From Igneacidithiobacillus copahuensis (GTDB taxonomy: Bacteria > Pseudomonadota > Gammaproteobacteria > Acidithiobacillales > Acidithiobacillaceae): a stretch of DNA of 64,000 nt. The notes beneath the pieces were generated by a model. The model was given only the letters and a program-made list of their open reading frames with translations, was not told where the DNA came from and did not search any database. The translations under genes and the position numbers were made by a program. The stretch lies in contig NZ_JAAXYO010000152.1 of the NCBI RefSeq assembly GCF_018854015.1, positions 33,550 to 97,549 of the forward strand, written 5' to 3'. Within the stretch, counting starts at the first letter, position 1. Each line of letters starts with the position of its first letter. This document shows, one piece after another, positions 26,160-34,676 of this stretch.

Positions 26160-27014
26160 ATGACCACGGAACAGAATATGGCACCCAGTCTCAGCCCAGA
26201 GCAATGGGCAGGACTAGCGCGCTTGGGAGGCATGATCAATGGCGCTGAGTCTTTTCTCGGGAGCCCGGCAAGCAGTGCTGTGCTGGGTATGGCCTTGCGG
26301 CTTGGAGAATGGAACGAGCGCTATGAACTCGAGACTTCCATCGAAGAACTATTGTCCTCTGTGTATGCGCTGCGTCGCGCGGGGGTGCTGCAGTGGGTAA
26401 CGGATAATGCCGAGTTTCTGCGCGACAACGTCGAGTTGATCCGCGGTTTTGTCCCGCAGATTCTGGACGTAGTACGGGACATTCCCTGGGCAACTTTGGT
26501 GCAGGCTATGCAAACGCTTGGCGATGTGATGCCCAAGGTGCAGGCGTTCCAGGAGTTCCTGCAGACGGGTGCCGGCAATGATCTGGTAGCACAACTCAAG
26601 AAGCTGGGGGATCTCTGGGAAGAGACGCGTGCCGATGAGAGCATCGTCGCCGCTCTGCGCGTGCTGCGACAGCTGCAGGAGGACGGCAATCTGCAGCGGG
26701 TGGCAGACCTGAGTCGCCAGATTGGCTTGCTGGCGGAGACCATCCCGTTGGAGTCATTGCTCGGACAGCTCATGCAGGAACAGGAGAAAGGCCCCTTGAT
26801 GACCAGCCTTGGCACCTTGCTGCATTCCGGTAAGGCGATGGCCAAGGCCCTGGAAGATGCCGCAGAACACGAAGCCCAGGGAAAAGCTGGCGGGATTTCC
26901 GGACTCTACCACATGCTGAAAGACCCCGATGTACAGCGGGGCATGCGCGTGGTGGCTGTCTTGCCAGTCTATCTGCAGAAGGCCGGTGTACTGCCCAGGA
27001 ACGCCGCCGCCTAG
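26160..27014 (+). CDS. DUF1641 family protein, sqr neighbour
   Basis: A 284-residue soluble, mostly helical protein rich in L, A, E and Q, with no signal peptide or membrane segment. The C-terminal GGISGLYHMLKDPDVQRGM block (residues ~245-263) is the recognisable DUF1641 motif (GLxxLxxLKDPxxxR). DUF1641 genes are often found beside sqr-type or other flavoprotein dehydrogenase genes in sulfur oxidisers and archaea; their role is unknown. The ATG at 26160 has GGAGAG seven bases upstream. It follows sqr after a hairpin and is probably in the same transcript. A scaffold or membrane-anchoring partner for SQR is only a guess. Confidence 0.75.
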   Translation: MTTEQNMAPSLSPEQWAGLARLGGMINGAESFLGSPASSAVLGMALRLGEWNERYELETSIEELLSSVYALRRAGVLQWVTDNAEFLRDNVELIRGFVPQILDVVRDIPWATLVQAMQTLGDVMPKVQAFQEFLQTGAGNDLVAQLKKLGDLWEETRADESIVAALRVLRQLQEDGNLQRVADLSRQIGLLAETIPLESLLGQLMQEQEKGPLMTSLGTLLHSGKAMAKALEDAAEHEAQGKAGGISGLYHMLKDPDVQRGMRVVAVLPVYLQKAGVLPRNAAA

Positions 27015-27048
27015 TCGCCAGGAAGACAGCGGCCATTGCCTAGGAAAA

Positions 27049-27077
27049 TTGCTCCGGGAAGCGCCTAATGATAGGAT
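27049..27077 (+). promoter_or_regulatory. Possible promoter of ndk
   Basis: TTGCTC (27049-27054) and TAGGAT (27072-27077) are 17 bases apart and 36 bases before the ndk ATG. Both hexamers are moderate matches to the sigma70 consensus. Confidence 0.35.
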
Positions 27078-27112
27078 TGCGCCATTTTATAGCCTAACTA
27101 AAGAGGATGTTT

Positions 27113-27541
27113 ATGGCTCTTGAACGCACCCTTTCCATCATCAAACCCGATGCCGTCCAGAAAAATGCCATTGGAGCCATTCTGAGTCGTTTCGAAAATA
27201 CGGGTTTGCAGGTCGTTGCGGCCCGCATGCTGCAGCTCAGCGCCGAAGACGCTGGTGGGTTTTATGCGGTGCACAAGCAACGTCCCTTTTACGGCGAATT
27301 GTGCGCCTTCATGAGCAGCGGTCCGGTCCTGGTGTCGGTTCTGGAAGGGGAGAATGCCATTGCCAAAAACCGTGATCTGATGGGTGCCACCAACCCCAAG
27401 GATGCCGCCCCCGGCACCATTCGCGCGGACTTTGCCGAAAGTATCGACGCCAACGCCGTGCATGGCTCCGACAGTGCCGAGACGGCCGCTTGGGAAATTT
27501 CCTACTTCTTCTCACAACGGGAGTTGTGCCCACGCTCATGA
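27113..27541 (+). CDS. ndk: Nucleoside diphosphate kinase
   Basis: A 142-residue NDK that transfers the gamma phosphate of ATP to nucleoside diphosphates through a phosphohistidine. ERTLSIIKPDAVQKN opens the protein and the active-site motif NAVHGSD puts the catalytic His at 117. I took the ATG at 27113 rather than 27107 because the AAGAGG ribosome-binding site (27101-27106) is then correctly spaced, and because family members begin MALERT. The stop overlaps the rlmN start; ndk-rlmN-pilF-rodZ-ispG-hisS is a widespread gammaproteobacterial gene order. Confidence 0.97.
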   Translation: MALERTLSIIKPDAVQKNAIGAILSRFENTGLQVVAARMLQLSAEDAGGFYAVHKQRPFYGELCAFMSSGPVLVSVLEGENAIAKNRDLMGATNPKDAAPGTIRADFAESIDANAVHGSDSAETAAWEISYFFSQRELCPRS

Positions 27542-28626
27542 GCGTTCCTGCGCCGGTGAGCGCCTCTGATCGCCCCAAACTCCTGGGGCTTGACCGGGCC
27601 GGGCTGGAAGCGCTGTTCGTCTCGTGGGGCGAACCGCGCTTTCGCGCTGCCCAGGTTTTGCAATGGCTGCACGCCCGCCAGGTCAGCGACTTTGCGCAAA
27701 TGAGCAACGTCAGCAAGACCTTGCGTGCGCGACTGGAGGAGAGCTGCGAAACCGGGGAACTCGAGGTGCTGCGCGAGCAGCTCGCCGCCGATGGTACGCG
27801 CAAATGGTTGCTGGGATTGAGCGACGGGAATGCCATTGAAACGGTTTTCATTCCCGAAGAGGAGCGCGGCACCCTGTGCATCTCCTCCCAGGTCGGCTGC
27901 TCCCTCGCCTGCAGTTTCTGCGCCACGGGCGCGCAGGGTCTCAGTCGTAATCTGGAAACCCACGAGATCATTGCGCAGATTCGCGTTGCGCGGCGTGTTC
28001 TTGGCCTTGATGCGATCAGTAACGTCGTCTTCATGGGTATGGGCGAACCGCTCCTCAATCTGAAGCAGGTGCTGCCCGCTATCCGCCTGCTCTTGGATGA
28101 CTACGGTTACGGTCTCAGCTCGCGCCGGGTGACCGTCAGCACCGCGGGGGTGCTGCCGGGCTTGGCGCAGTTGGGGCGGGAAAGCCCAGTCAACCTCGCA
28201 ATCAGTCTGCACGCCACCCGCGATGACATTCGCGATGAGCTTGTCCCCATCAATCGCCATTATCCCCTCGCTGAGCTTCTACTGGCCTGTCGCGCGTATC
28301 CTCTCCCGCCACGGCGACGGATCACCTTCGAGTACGTGATGCTGGAGGGCGTCAATGATCAGGATCAGCATGCCCGGGAGCTGGTACGCCTGTTGGCCGG
28401 AATCCCGGCGCTAGTGAACCTGATCCCCTTCAATCCCTTTCCGGAATCGCGCTATCGGCGCAGCTCTCCCGCCCGCATCGACGCCTTTCGCGAGATCATT
28501 CTGCGTGCCGGGCTGATGACCGTCACGCGCAAGACACGCGGTGACGACATCGCTGCCGCCTGCGGCCAGCTTGCCGGGCAAGTCCAACGGGGGCGGCGTA
28601 GCATTCCTCTTCAGGTGCTCAATTGA
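27538..28626 (+). CDS. rlmN: Dual-specificity 23S rRNA A2503 / tRNA A37 methyltransferase
   Basis: A 362-residue radical-SAM methyltransferase. The iron-sulfur cluster cysteines form C-x3-C-x2-C at residues 121, 125 and 128 (GCSLACSFCATG). SNVVFMGMGEPLLN, SLHATRDDIRDELVPIN and the late RKTRGDDIAAACGQL box follow; the Cys in the last box is the catalytic one that carries the methyl group. RlmN adds a methyl to C2 of A2503 in 23S rRNA and of A37 in some tRNAs. It begins with ATG overlapping the ndk stop. Confidence 0.97.
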   Translation: MSVPAPVSASDRPKLLGLDRAGLEALFVSWGEPRFRAAQVLQWLHARQVSDFAQMSNVSKTLRARLEESCETGELEVLREQLAADGTRKWLLGLSDGNAIETVFIPEEERGTLCISSQVGCSLACSFCATGAQGLSRNLETHEIIAQIRVARRVLGLDAISNVVFMGMGEPLLNLKQVLPAIRLLLDDYGYGLSSRRVTVSTAGVLPGLAQLGRESPVNLAISLHATRDDIRDELVPINRHYPLAELLLACRAYPLPPRRRITFEYVMLEGVNDQDQHARELVRLLAGIPALVNLIPFNPFPESRYRRSSPARIDAFREIILRAGLMTVTRKTRGDDIAAACGQLAGQVQRGRRSIPLQVLN

Positions 28627-28629
28627 CCC

Positions 28630-29490
28630 ATGCAAAGACGTGATTCTATCCGTATCCGCACGCTCCTGTTCGTCGGTATGGTTCTTTCGAGCAGTGCCTG
28701 TGCCCTGTTTTCCGGTCACGAAAAACCCACTCCCGCAGAGGAGGCAGCGGCGGCGGCACGTAATGCACCACCGAATCCAGCCGCCTCGCTCCATTCGGCG
28801 CCACCAGATCAGGTAGCCATTTACACTTCTCTTGGGACTGCGTATCTCCAGGGTGGGCATCCCCGCGCGGCGGTGCGGGAGCTGAAACAGGCCATCAGTC
28901 TGCCCGGCAAGCACGGCGATGCCTATAATGTTCTGGGTCTGGCCTATCAGGCGCTGGGCGAGGCAGCGCTGGCTGAAAGCGCGTTCCAGAGCGCCCTGAG
29001 TGACGAGCCCGGCAACCCAGAATTTTTGAATAATTATGGTGCGTTCCTTCTGGAACAGGGTAAATTCTCTGCTGCGATACAACAGCTCAGCAAGGCCACT
29101 AAAGATCCTTTATACAATACGCCGGAGTATGCCTGGACCAATCTCGCGGCTGCCTACCGCGGGTTGAAGCAAAACAACCTGGCCATTGTTGCCTTGCAGA
29201 AGGCGCTCTACTTCAAGCCTGGTTATCCCCCCGCCTTGTTGCTATGGGCAGAAATGGAATACCAGGACAAAAATTTCCCGGCCGCTTATGGGCATCTGCA
29301 GGGGGTGCTGGCGCAGGAACCGAACAATGCGCAGGCACTGCTCCTCGCAGGCCGGATCGCCTGGCAACAAGGGCAGCCGGTTCAGGCACGTTCCCTGTGG
29401 GAGCGTTGTGTCAATGCCGATCCCTATTCCGCAGCAGGAAAAGAGGCGCAATCGTTGCTGCTGGAGCATGGTGCCGACAGCAATGGATGA
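28630..29490 (+). CDS. pilF: Type IV pilus assembly lipoprotein PilF/PilW (TPR protein)
   Basis: A 286-residue TPR protein. The N-terminus has a secretion signal ending SSSAC, a weak lipobox with the Cys as likely lipid site. Five or so TPR units follow from ~residue 58 (AIYTSLGTAYLQGG, DAYNVLGLAYQALGE, FLNNYGAFLLEQGK, YAWTNLAAAYRGLK, AQALLLAGRIAWQQGQ). The family pilots the PilQ secretin to the outer membrane. Its place between rlmN and rodZ is the conserved pilF site. The other pilus genes are not in this window. Confidence 0.85.
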   Translation: MQRRDSIRIRTLLFVGMVLSSSACALFSGHEKPTPAEEAAAAARNAPPNPAASLHSAPPDQVAIYTSLGTAYLQGGHPRAAVRELKQAISLPGKHGDAYNVLGLAYQALGEAALAESAFQSALSDEPGNPEFLNNYGAFLLEQGKFSAAIQQLSKATKDPLYNTPEYAWTNLAAAYRGLKQNNLAIVALQKALYFKPGYPPALLLWAEMEYQDKNFPAAYGHLQGVLAQEPNNAQALLLAGRIAWQQGQPVQARSLWERCVNADPYSAAGKEAQSLLLEHGADSNG

Positions 29491-30469
29491 AGGATTTGTT
29501 GAACTCTTGGCGCAACTGCGATCGGCCCGAGTCGCGCGCGGCTGGGATCTGGCGCAGGCCGCACAGAAACTGCACATCACCAGCACCCAGATCACGGCAT
29601 TGGAGGAGGGACGCTTCGACGAATTGCCGGGCGCCGCATTTGCACGGGGATATCTGCGCAACTACGCACGTCTTCTCGATCTCGACGTGGAGCCCTTGCT
29701 GGCCGCCTATGATCGTTACCAAGGCGGTTCTGGCCTGGAAGCAAGCAAGGTGGTACTGCCGCGCAGCGAACTCCCGCTTCTGGACTACAGCGGCAAGATG
29801 CTGTTTTTTTCCCTTCTGCTTGCCGTTGCCCTGATTCTTCTTGGTTGGTGGCTCTGGGGCAGAGGTGGATCGACCTCCTCACCGGCGCCGGTTGCGACTG
29901 CGACCAGTGTATCGGCTGCCCAGCACAGTGCTGCACAAGTCGTCATGTCTACCCCAGCGGAACCGGCAGCGCTTACCGGCTCGGCCTTCTCACCGGCAGC
30001 AACCGCTGCGACAACTTCGGTAACGGCAAGCACACTGTCTTCCCAGGTGGGCGCTTTGGCCTTTCATTTTACCGGAGATTGTTGGGTGCAGGTGCGCGAC
30101 GCCAGTGGCAACATTGTACTTTCCACCCTCGGCAGGGCAGGACAGGACGTTTCGGTAACGCAAGGGCAGCCACCGTATCGTATACTGGTAGGGAAGGCCA
30201 GTGCGGTGCAAATTACCTATGCGGGGAAACCCGTCACCCTTCCGGCCAATGCCCTGAATGTGGCGCGGATGCAGGTGGGTATGGCGCCGGTCACGGCCTC
30301 GTCAAACTCGGCAAAACTTGCTCCAACCCCTCTGGCCGCGGCACAATCGCAGCAATCTTCTCGTCCCTCCGCCGCCACTGCCTCTTCTGCTGGCGTAGCG
30401 GTGGCAAGCGACATATCTACTTTCAGCGAGGTAGCGCATGCAACATCAGTCACCCATTCAGCGTCGTAA
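29483..30469 (+). CDS. rodZ: Cytoskeletal/cell-shape protein RodZ
   Basis: A 328-residue bitopic membrane protein. The N-terminal cytoplasmic helix-turn-helix domain (residues ~5-80: ARGWDLAQAAQKLHI, ITALEEGRFDELP, ARGYLRNYARLL) binds MreB in characterised RodZ. A single membrane helix lies at about 106-126. A Ser/Thr/Ala/Pro-rich periplasmic linker leads to a DUF4115-type beta domain (CWVQVRDASGNIVLS..., ~200-275), and the tail is again low-complexity. The start ATG overlaps pilF by 8 bases, and ispG starts 32 bases before the rodZ stop. Confidence 0.92.
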   Translation: MDEGFVELLAQLRSARVARGWDLAQAAQKLHITSTQITALEEGRFDELPGAAFARGYLRNYARLLDLDVEPLLAAYDRYQGGSGLEASKVVLPRSELPLLDYSGKMLFFSLLLAVALILLGWWLWGRGGSTSSPAPVATATSVSAAQHSAAQVVMSTPAEPAALTGSAFSPAATAATTSVTASTLSSQVGALAFHFTGDCWVQVRDASGNIVLSTLGRAGQDVSVTQGQPPYRILVGKASAVQITYAGKPVTLPANALNVARMQVGMAPVTASSNSAKLAPTPLAAAQSQQSSRPSAATASSAGVAVASDISTFSEVAHATSVTHSAS

Positions 30470-31538
30470 AAGCCGGCAGATCCATGTAGGCAAGGTCGCC
30501 ATTGGGGGCGACGCGCCGATTTCCGTGCAAAGCATGACCAACACCGAAACCCGCGATGTGGCTGCCACGGTCGCGCAGATTCAGCGGCTCGAGGCAGTCG
30601 GTGCCGACATTGTTCGCGTGTCCGTTCCCAGTATGGAGGCAGCCGAAGCGTTCAAGGCCATTCGCGCGCAGGTTGAAGTCCCGCTGGTTGCCGATATCCA
30701 TTTTGATCACCGCATTGCCTTGCAGGTGATGACGGATGGCGTGGATGGCCTGCGCATCAATCCCGGCAATATCGGTGCGATCGATAAAGCACGGCTGGTC
30801 GTGGAGATGGCGAAAGACAAAGGCATTCCCATCCGCATTGGGGTGAATGCCGGCAGCCTCGAAAAAGATCTGCAGGAAAAGTATGGTGAACCGACACCAG
30901 AGGCGCTCGTAGAGTCGGCTTTGCGGCATGTTGCCATCCTCGATGAGCTGAACTTTCATGACGTGAAAATCAGCGTCAAGGCATCGGACGTTTTCCTCGC
31001 CGTGGATGCCTATCGTCTGCTCGCGCAGAAAGTCGATTATCCATTGCACCTTGGCATCACCGAGGCGGGCGGTCTGCGTTCCGGGACCGTGAAATCTGCC
31101 ATCGGTCTGGGTCTGCTTCTCAACGAAGGCATTGGTGATACCATCCGCGTATCGCTGGCGGCGGACCCGGTCGAGGAGATTCGCGTCGGCTTCGATATCC
31201 TCAAGAGCCTGCATCTGCGCCAAAAGGGGATCAATCTGATCGCCTGTCCGTCCTGTTCGCGACAGGAGTTCGACGTCATCAAAACCATCAATGCCTTGGA
31301 AGGGCGCCTGGAAGACATCCTTGAACCCATGGACGTATCGGTGATCGGCTGTGTGGTCAATGGCATCGGCGAGGCCAAAGAAGCGGATATCGGACTGACC
31401 GGCGGAGACAAACGCAGCATCCTCTATTACCGCGGCAAGCAGGTGGATCGGATCGAGAACCAGGATATCGTCGACGTCCTCGAGAAACGGATTCGCGCCG
31501 AAGTGGCAGAGCGTCGCGCCGCCCGTAACGAAGCCTGA
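30438..31538 (+). CDS. ispG: (E)-4-hydroxy-3-methylbut-2-enyl-diphosphate synthase
   Basis: A 366-residue iron-sulfur enzyme of the MEP pathway, converting MEcPP to HMBPP. The N-terminal TIM-barrel segments (VQSMTNTETRDV, ADIHFDHRIAL, RINPGNIG) are intact. The [4Fe-4S] ligands are Cys 270 and 273 (CPSC) and Cys 305 (GCVVNGIGEAK), with the conserved Glu after the third. It is of the short bacterial form. The gene overlaps the end of rodZ by 32 bases in another frame. Confidence 0.97.
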   Translation: MQHQSPIQRRKSRQIHVGKVAIGGDAPISVQSMTNTETRDVAATVAQIQRLEAVGADIVRVSVPSMEAAEAFKAIRAQVEVPLVADIHFDHRIALQVMTDGVDGLRINPGNIGAIDKARLVVEMAKDKGIPIRIGVNAGSLEKDLQEKYGEPTPEALVESALRHVAILDELNFHDVKISVKASDVFLAVDAYRLLAQKVDYPLHLGITEAGGLRSGTVKSAIGLGLLLNEGIGDTIRVSLAADPVEEIRVGFDILKSLHLRQKGINLIACPSCSRQEFDVIKTINALEGRLEDILEPMDVSVIGCVVNGIGEAKEADIGLTGGDKRSILYYRGKQVDRIENQDIVDVLEKRIRAEVAERRAARNEA

Positions 31539-31550
31539 GGACGATTCTTC

Positions 31551-32819
31551 TTGGCAAAAACGACCCTCAGCGCCGTGCGGGGGATGAACGACATCCTTCC
31601 GCCGGAAAGTGGCGCTTGGCAACAACTCGAGCAATCTTTCCGCAGCGTGCTGGCGCAATATGGCTGTGCCGAGATCCGCGTGCCCATCGTCGAGCAAAGC
31701 GCACTCTTTGCCCGTGCCATCGGTGATGTCACGGATATCGTGCAGAAGGAAATGTACACCTTTGCTGACCGCAATGGGGACTCCCTGACCCTGCGTCCCG
31801 AGGGCACCGCTGGTGTGGTGCGCGCGTTGATCGAGCATGGTGCCCTGCGCGGGCAGACCCCCAGGCTCTACTATATGGGGCCGATGTTTCGCCATGAACG
31901 CCCACAACGTGGTCGCTATCGCCAGTTTCACCAGCTCGGCGTCGAGTTCTTTGGCATTGCGGGTGCCAGCGCAGATGCCGAGATCATTGCGCTGTCGGCG
32001 CGACTATTGGCCAGCGCCGGGATTCCTGCCCAGCTACAGCTCAATTCCCTGGGCACGCCCGAGTCGCGCGCCGGCTACCGCGAAATTCTTCTCGCGTACC
32101 TGCGTCCTCATGCGCAACAACTCTGCAACGATTGTCAAGAGCGGCTGGAGCGTAACCCCCTGCGCGTGCTCGACTGCAAGATTGCGTCCTGTCAGGAGAT
32201 CGCCCGTGGTGCTCCGCAGTTGCTGCAACATCTCGATCCGGAGTCGGCCGCACACTTCGTGGCTTTGCAGGAACTACTGCAGGCCATGGATATTGCCTAT
32301 ACGATCAACCCGCGCCTGGTGCGTGGTCTCGACTATTACCATCGGACTGTTTTCGAATGGGTAGCAGACGGCCTGGGTTCGCAGGGTACGGTCCTTGCCG
32401 GTGGTCGCTACGATGGCCTGGTGGCGCAACTGGGCGGTCCGGAAACACCGGCTATCGGTTTTGCCCTGGGTATGGAGCGGATTCTCGCGCTGCGGTCGCT
32501 GACGCAGGCGAGCGAATCCTCGACGGGTCCCGCACTTTTTCTCGGTGCCCTGGATGAGCCCGCATTGTCAGCCGTCTTCCAGCGCGCTGAGGAGTTGCGC
32601 AGCCAGGGTCTCAGTGTCGTGGTAGCCGGGCCGGGCTCGGTGAAATCCTTGCTAAAACAGGCGCAGCGCAGCGCAGCACGTTACCAGGTATTACTGGGCG
32701 GCAGCGACCTGACGGGCGGCGATATTCTCCTCAAGGAACAAGAGGGACAGGGCGAGTGGCGCGGCCCCTGGGCAGAACTGCCGCGTGCTTTGGCAACCCT
32801 CGGCGTTGATTTCCCCTAG
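31551..32819 (+). CDS. hisS: Histidyl-tRNA synthetase
   Basis: A 422-residue class II aminoacyl-tRNA synthetase. Motif 1 lies in the GMNDILPPES region, motif 2 is FRHERPQRGRYRQFHQ, and the histidine-specific LVRGLDYYHRTVFEW box is present. Motif 3 is PAIGFALGMERI, and the C-terminal anticodon-binding domain starts around residue 325. The start is TTG at 31551, 12 bases after ispG. A second HisRS-like protein lacking the C-terminal domain (hisZ) is encoded at 49090. Confidence 0.97.
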   Translation: MAKTTLSAVRGMNDILPPESGAWQQLEQSFRSVLAQYGCAEIRVPIVEQSALFARAIGDVTDIVQKEMYTFADRNGDSLTLRPEGTAGVVRALIEHGALRGQTPRLYYMGPMFRHERPQRGRYRQFHQLGVEFFGIAGASADAEIIALSARLLASAGIPAQLQLNSLGTPESRAGYREILLAYLRPHAQQLCNDCQERLERNPLRVLDCKIASCQEIARGAPQLLQHLDPESAAHFVALQELLQAMDIAYTINPRLVRGLDYYHRTVFEWVADGLGSQGTVLAGGRYDGLVAQLGGPETPAIGFALGMERILALRSLTQASESSTGPALFLGALDEPALSAVFQRAEELRSQGLSVVVAGPGSVKSLLKQAQRSAARYQVLLGGSDLTGGDILLKEQEGQGEWRGPWAELPRALATLGVDFP

Positions 32820-32863
32820 CTCCCCCTCCATACTACGCGGCAAACGCCACAGGCAAAAACCTC

Positions 32864-33472
32864 ATGACTGGCCCCGACTTTACTGAACTCCTCCAACGTC
32901 ATCGTAAGCTGTTGATCATAGTCTTCGTGCTGATCATCGCCGGGGTGCTGGCGTTTTTTGCCTACGACAAATACCAGCGGCATCAAGTCGAACGCGCAGC
33001 GGTTCTGTACAGCGAGCTGAGTGATAGCCTGGCAAGTGGCAACGACGCCACGGCCCGCGCCAGCGCCGAAACCCTGATCCATGATTATTCGGCTACCCCC
33101 TACGCCAGTATGGCGAGGTTCTATCTGGCTCGGCTCGACATCGATGCCAAGCAGGATGACAAGGCAGAAGGGCAGCTACTGCAGCTGACCCGACAAGCTG
33201 ACCTGCCCGAGGGGATGCAGGGGCTGGCGCGTAGCGCGCTGGCGCGATTGTATGTGGATAACGGAAAAAATCAGCAGGCGTTGGAGTTGTTGCAGAAGCC
33301 CGATGGCGCCTTTGCAGCGGTGGATTGGGAGTTGCGCGGCGATGCGGAAGCGAAGCTGCGACACGATGACCGTGCTCGCGACGACTACGAAAAGGCCATC
33401 GCCCACCTGCCCGCAAGTGACCCCTATGTGGTATACCTTCAAATGAAAATGGCAAATTTGGGAGTTTCTTGA
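32864..33472 (+). CDS. yfgM: YfgM/ancillary SecYEG translocon subunit (TPR)
   Basis: A 202-residue membrane-anchored protein. A single N-terminal membrane helix (~residues 14-31) is followed by a periplasmic helical TPR-like domain with Gln/Lys/Asp-rich repeats. YfgM in E. coli sits with PpiD at the Sec translocon and helps pass proteins to periplasmic chaperones. The sequence itself is weakly conserved; the identification relies on topology, length (about 206 in E. coli) and its place between hisS and bamB, which is the E. coli order. Confidence 0.88.
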   Translation: MTGPDFTELLQRHRKLLIIVFVLIIAGVLAFFAYDKYQRHQVERAAVLYSELSDSLASGNDATARASAETLIHDYSATPYASMARFYLARLDIDAKQDDKAEGQLLQLTRQADLPEGMQGLARSALARLYVDNGKNQQALELLQKPDGAFAAVDWELRGDAEAKLRHDDRARDDYEKAIAHLPASDPYVVYLQMKMANLGVS

Positions 33473-34671
33473 TGAGCTATGCTACGGCAGGCGGCATGCG
33501 TACTGGACTGCGTGCCATCGCCATGCTTGGGATGATCTTCACGCTGGGTGGTTGTGGTGTCTGGAATTGGGCCTTTGGCCCCTCCGCGCCGGCGCCCAAG
33601 CCAATGACGGCCATGCACCAGGAACAGGTCACTGTCGGTTTTGCCACCGACTGGCAGGCGCGTCTCTATGGCAACTGGCGCCTGGACCCCTATAACGCCA
33701 CGCAGATTCGCGTGACGGACCACGCAATTTATCTCAGCGACGACGCTGGTGATCTGCTCGCTCTCTCGCGTAGCGGGCGTTTGCGTTGGGTGTATCGTTT
33801 GAACGGTAAGAGTCCTTGTGGCCCCACAGTTGCTGATGGTGTGGTCTATGTGGGTACAGATCGCGGCACTCTCTATGCGGTCTCCGCTGCACAGGGCAAG
33901 AAACTTTGGGATGTGCAGCTGGGCGCAGAGCCAAGCAGCCCCATCACCGTGGCCAATCAGCGTCTCTTCCTGCAGTTGTCGAATGGGCACTTGTTGGCCC
34001 TGGATGCCCAAAATGGCTCGGTGGACTGGACTTTCTCCCTTCCGCAACCTTCCTTGCTGCTGCGGCGAAGCAGCGGCATCGTGGTTTCCGGCCAGACCCT
34101 GTATACCGGTTTTGCCGACGGTAAACTGCTTGCCCTTAACGCCGACGATGGCGCCGAACTCTGGCGCGCTACCATCGCCATCCCCCACGGCAACAACGAA
34201 CTCGCGCGCATGGTGGACGTCGCCGCAACTCCGGTATTGGACGGCAATCGCGTCATTGCCGCCGCCTATCAGGGGAATGTAGCAGCCTTTAGCAAGGATA
34301 GTGGGGAGCAAGACTGGGCTCGCCCAATGTCCACGCTCCTCACCCCAATTTTGCACGATGGCAAGCTCTTTGCCGCCGGCAGCGATGGCCAGATCTACGC
34401 CATGGATCCCGCCAGCGGTACCGTGGAGTGGCGCAATACGCGTTTCAAGGGCCAGTCGCTAAGCGGTATGACCCTCTGTGATGGCAAACTGTTGCTCAGC
34501 AATTATGCCGGTCAGGTCATCACTATCGACCCCCAAACCGGCCATCGTACGGGGCAGGAAACCGTCTCCAGCAGCGGGATCCAAACCGCGCCGGTCTGTG
34601 TTGGCAAAAATCGTTTTCTCGTATTGAGTGGTGTCGGAACCCTCTATCAGCTGCAGTTTGCGAAGCCCTAG
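33472..34671 (+). CDS. bamB: Outer membrane assembly lipoprotein BamB
   Basis: A 399-residue lipoprotein with an eight-bladed beta-propeller. The signal ends in a lipobox (LGGC) near residue 28. PQQ-like blades follow with repeated GxxxW-type turns (LRWVYRLNG, GTLYAVSAAQGKKLWDVQLG, GHLLALDAQNGSVDW, GKLLALNADDGAELWRA). BamB binds the POTRA domains of BamA. The ATG at 33472 overlaps the yfgM stop; a second ATG at 33496 would give a more compact signal peptide and is equally plausible. Confidence 0.95.
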   Translation: MSYATAGGMRTGLRAIAMLGMIFTLGGCGVWNWAFGPSAPAPKPMTAMHQEQVTVGFATDWQARLYGNWRLDPYNATQIRVTDHAIYLSDDAGDLLALSRSGRLRWVYRLNGKSPCGPTVADGVVYVGTDRGTLYAVSAAQGKKLWDVQLGAEPSSPITVANQRLFLQLSNGHLLALDAQNGSVDWTFSLPQPSLLLRRSSGIVVSGQTLYTGFADGKLLALNADDGAELWRATIAIPHGNNELARMVDVAATPVLDGNRVIAAAYQGNVAAFSKDSGEQDWARPMSTLLTPILHDGKLFAAGSDGQIYAMDPASGTVEWRNTRFKGQSLSGMTLCDGKLLLSNYAGQVITIDPQTGHRTGQETVSSSGIQTAPVCVGKNRFLVLSGVGTLYQLQFAKP

Positions 34672-34676
34672 TTGCC

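Noticed and set aside
30450..31931. A 493-residue minus-strand frame across ispG and hisS
   Set aside because: It spans two certain plus-strand genes and shows no family resemblance.
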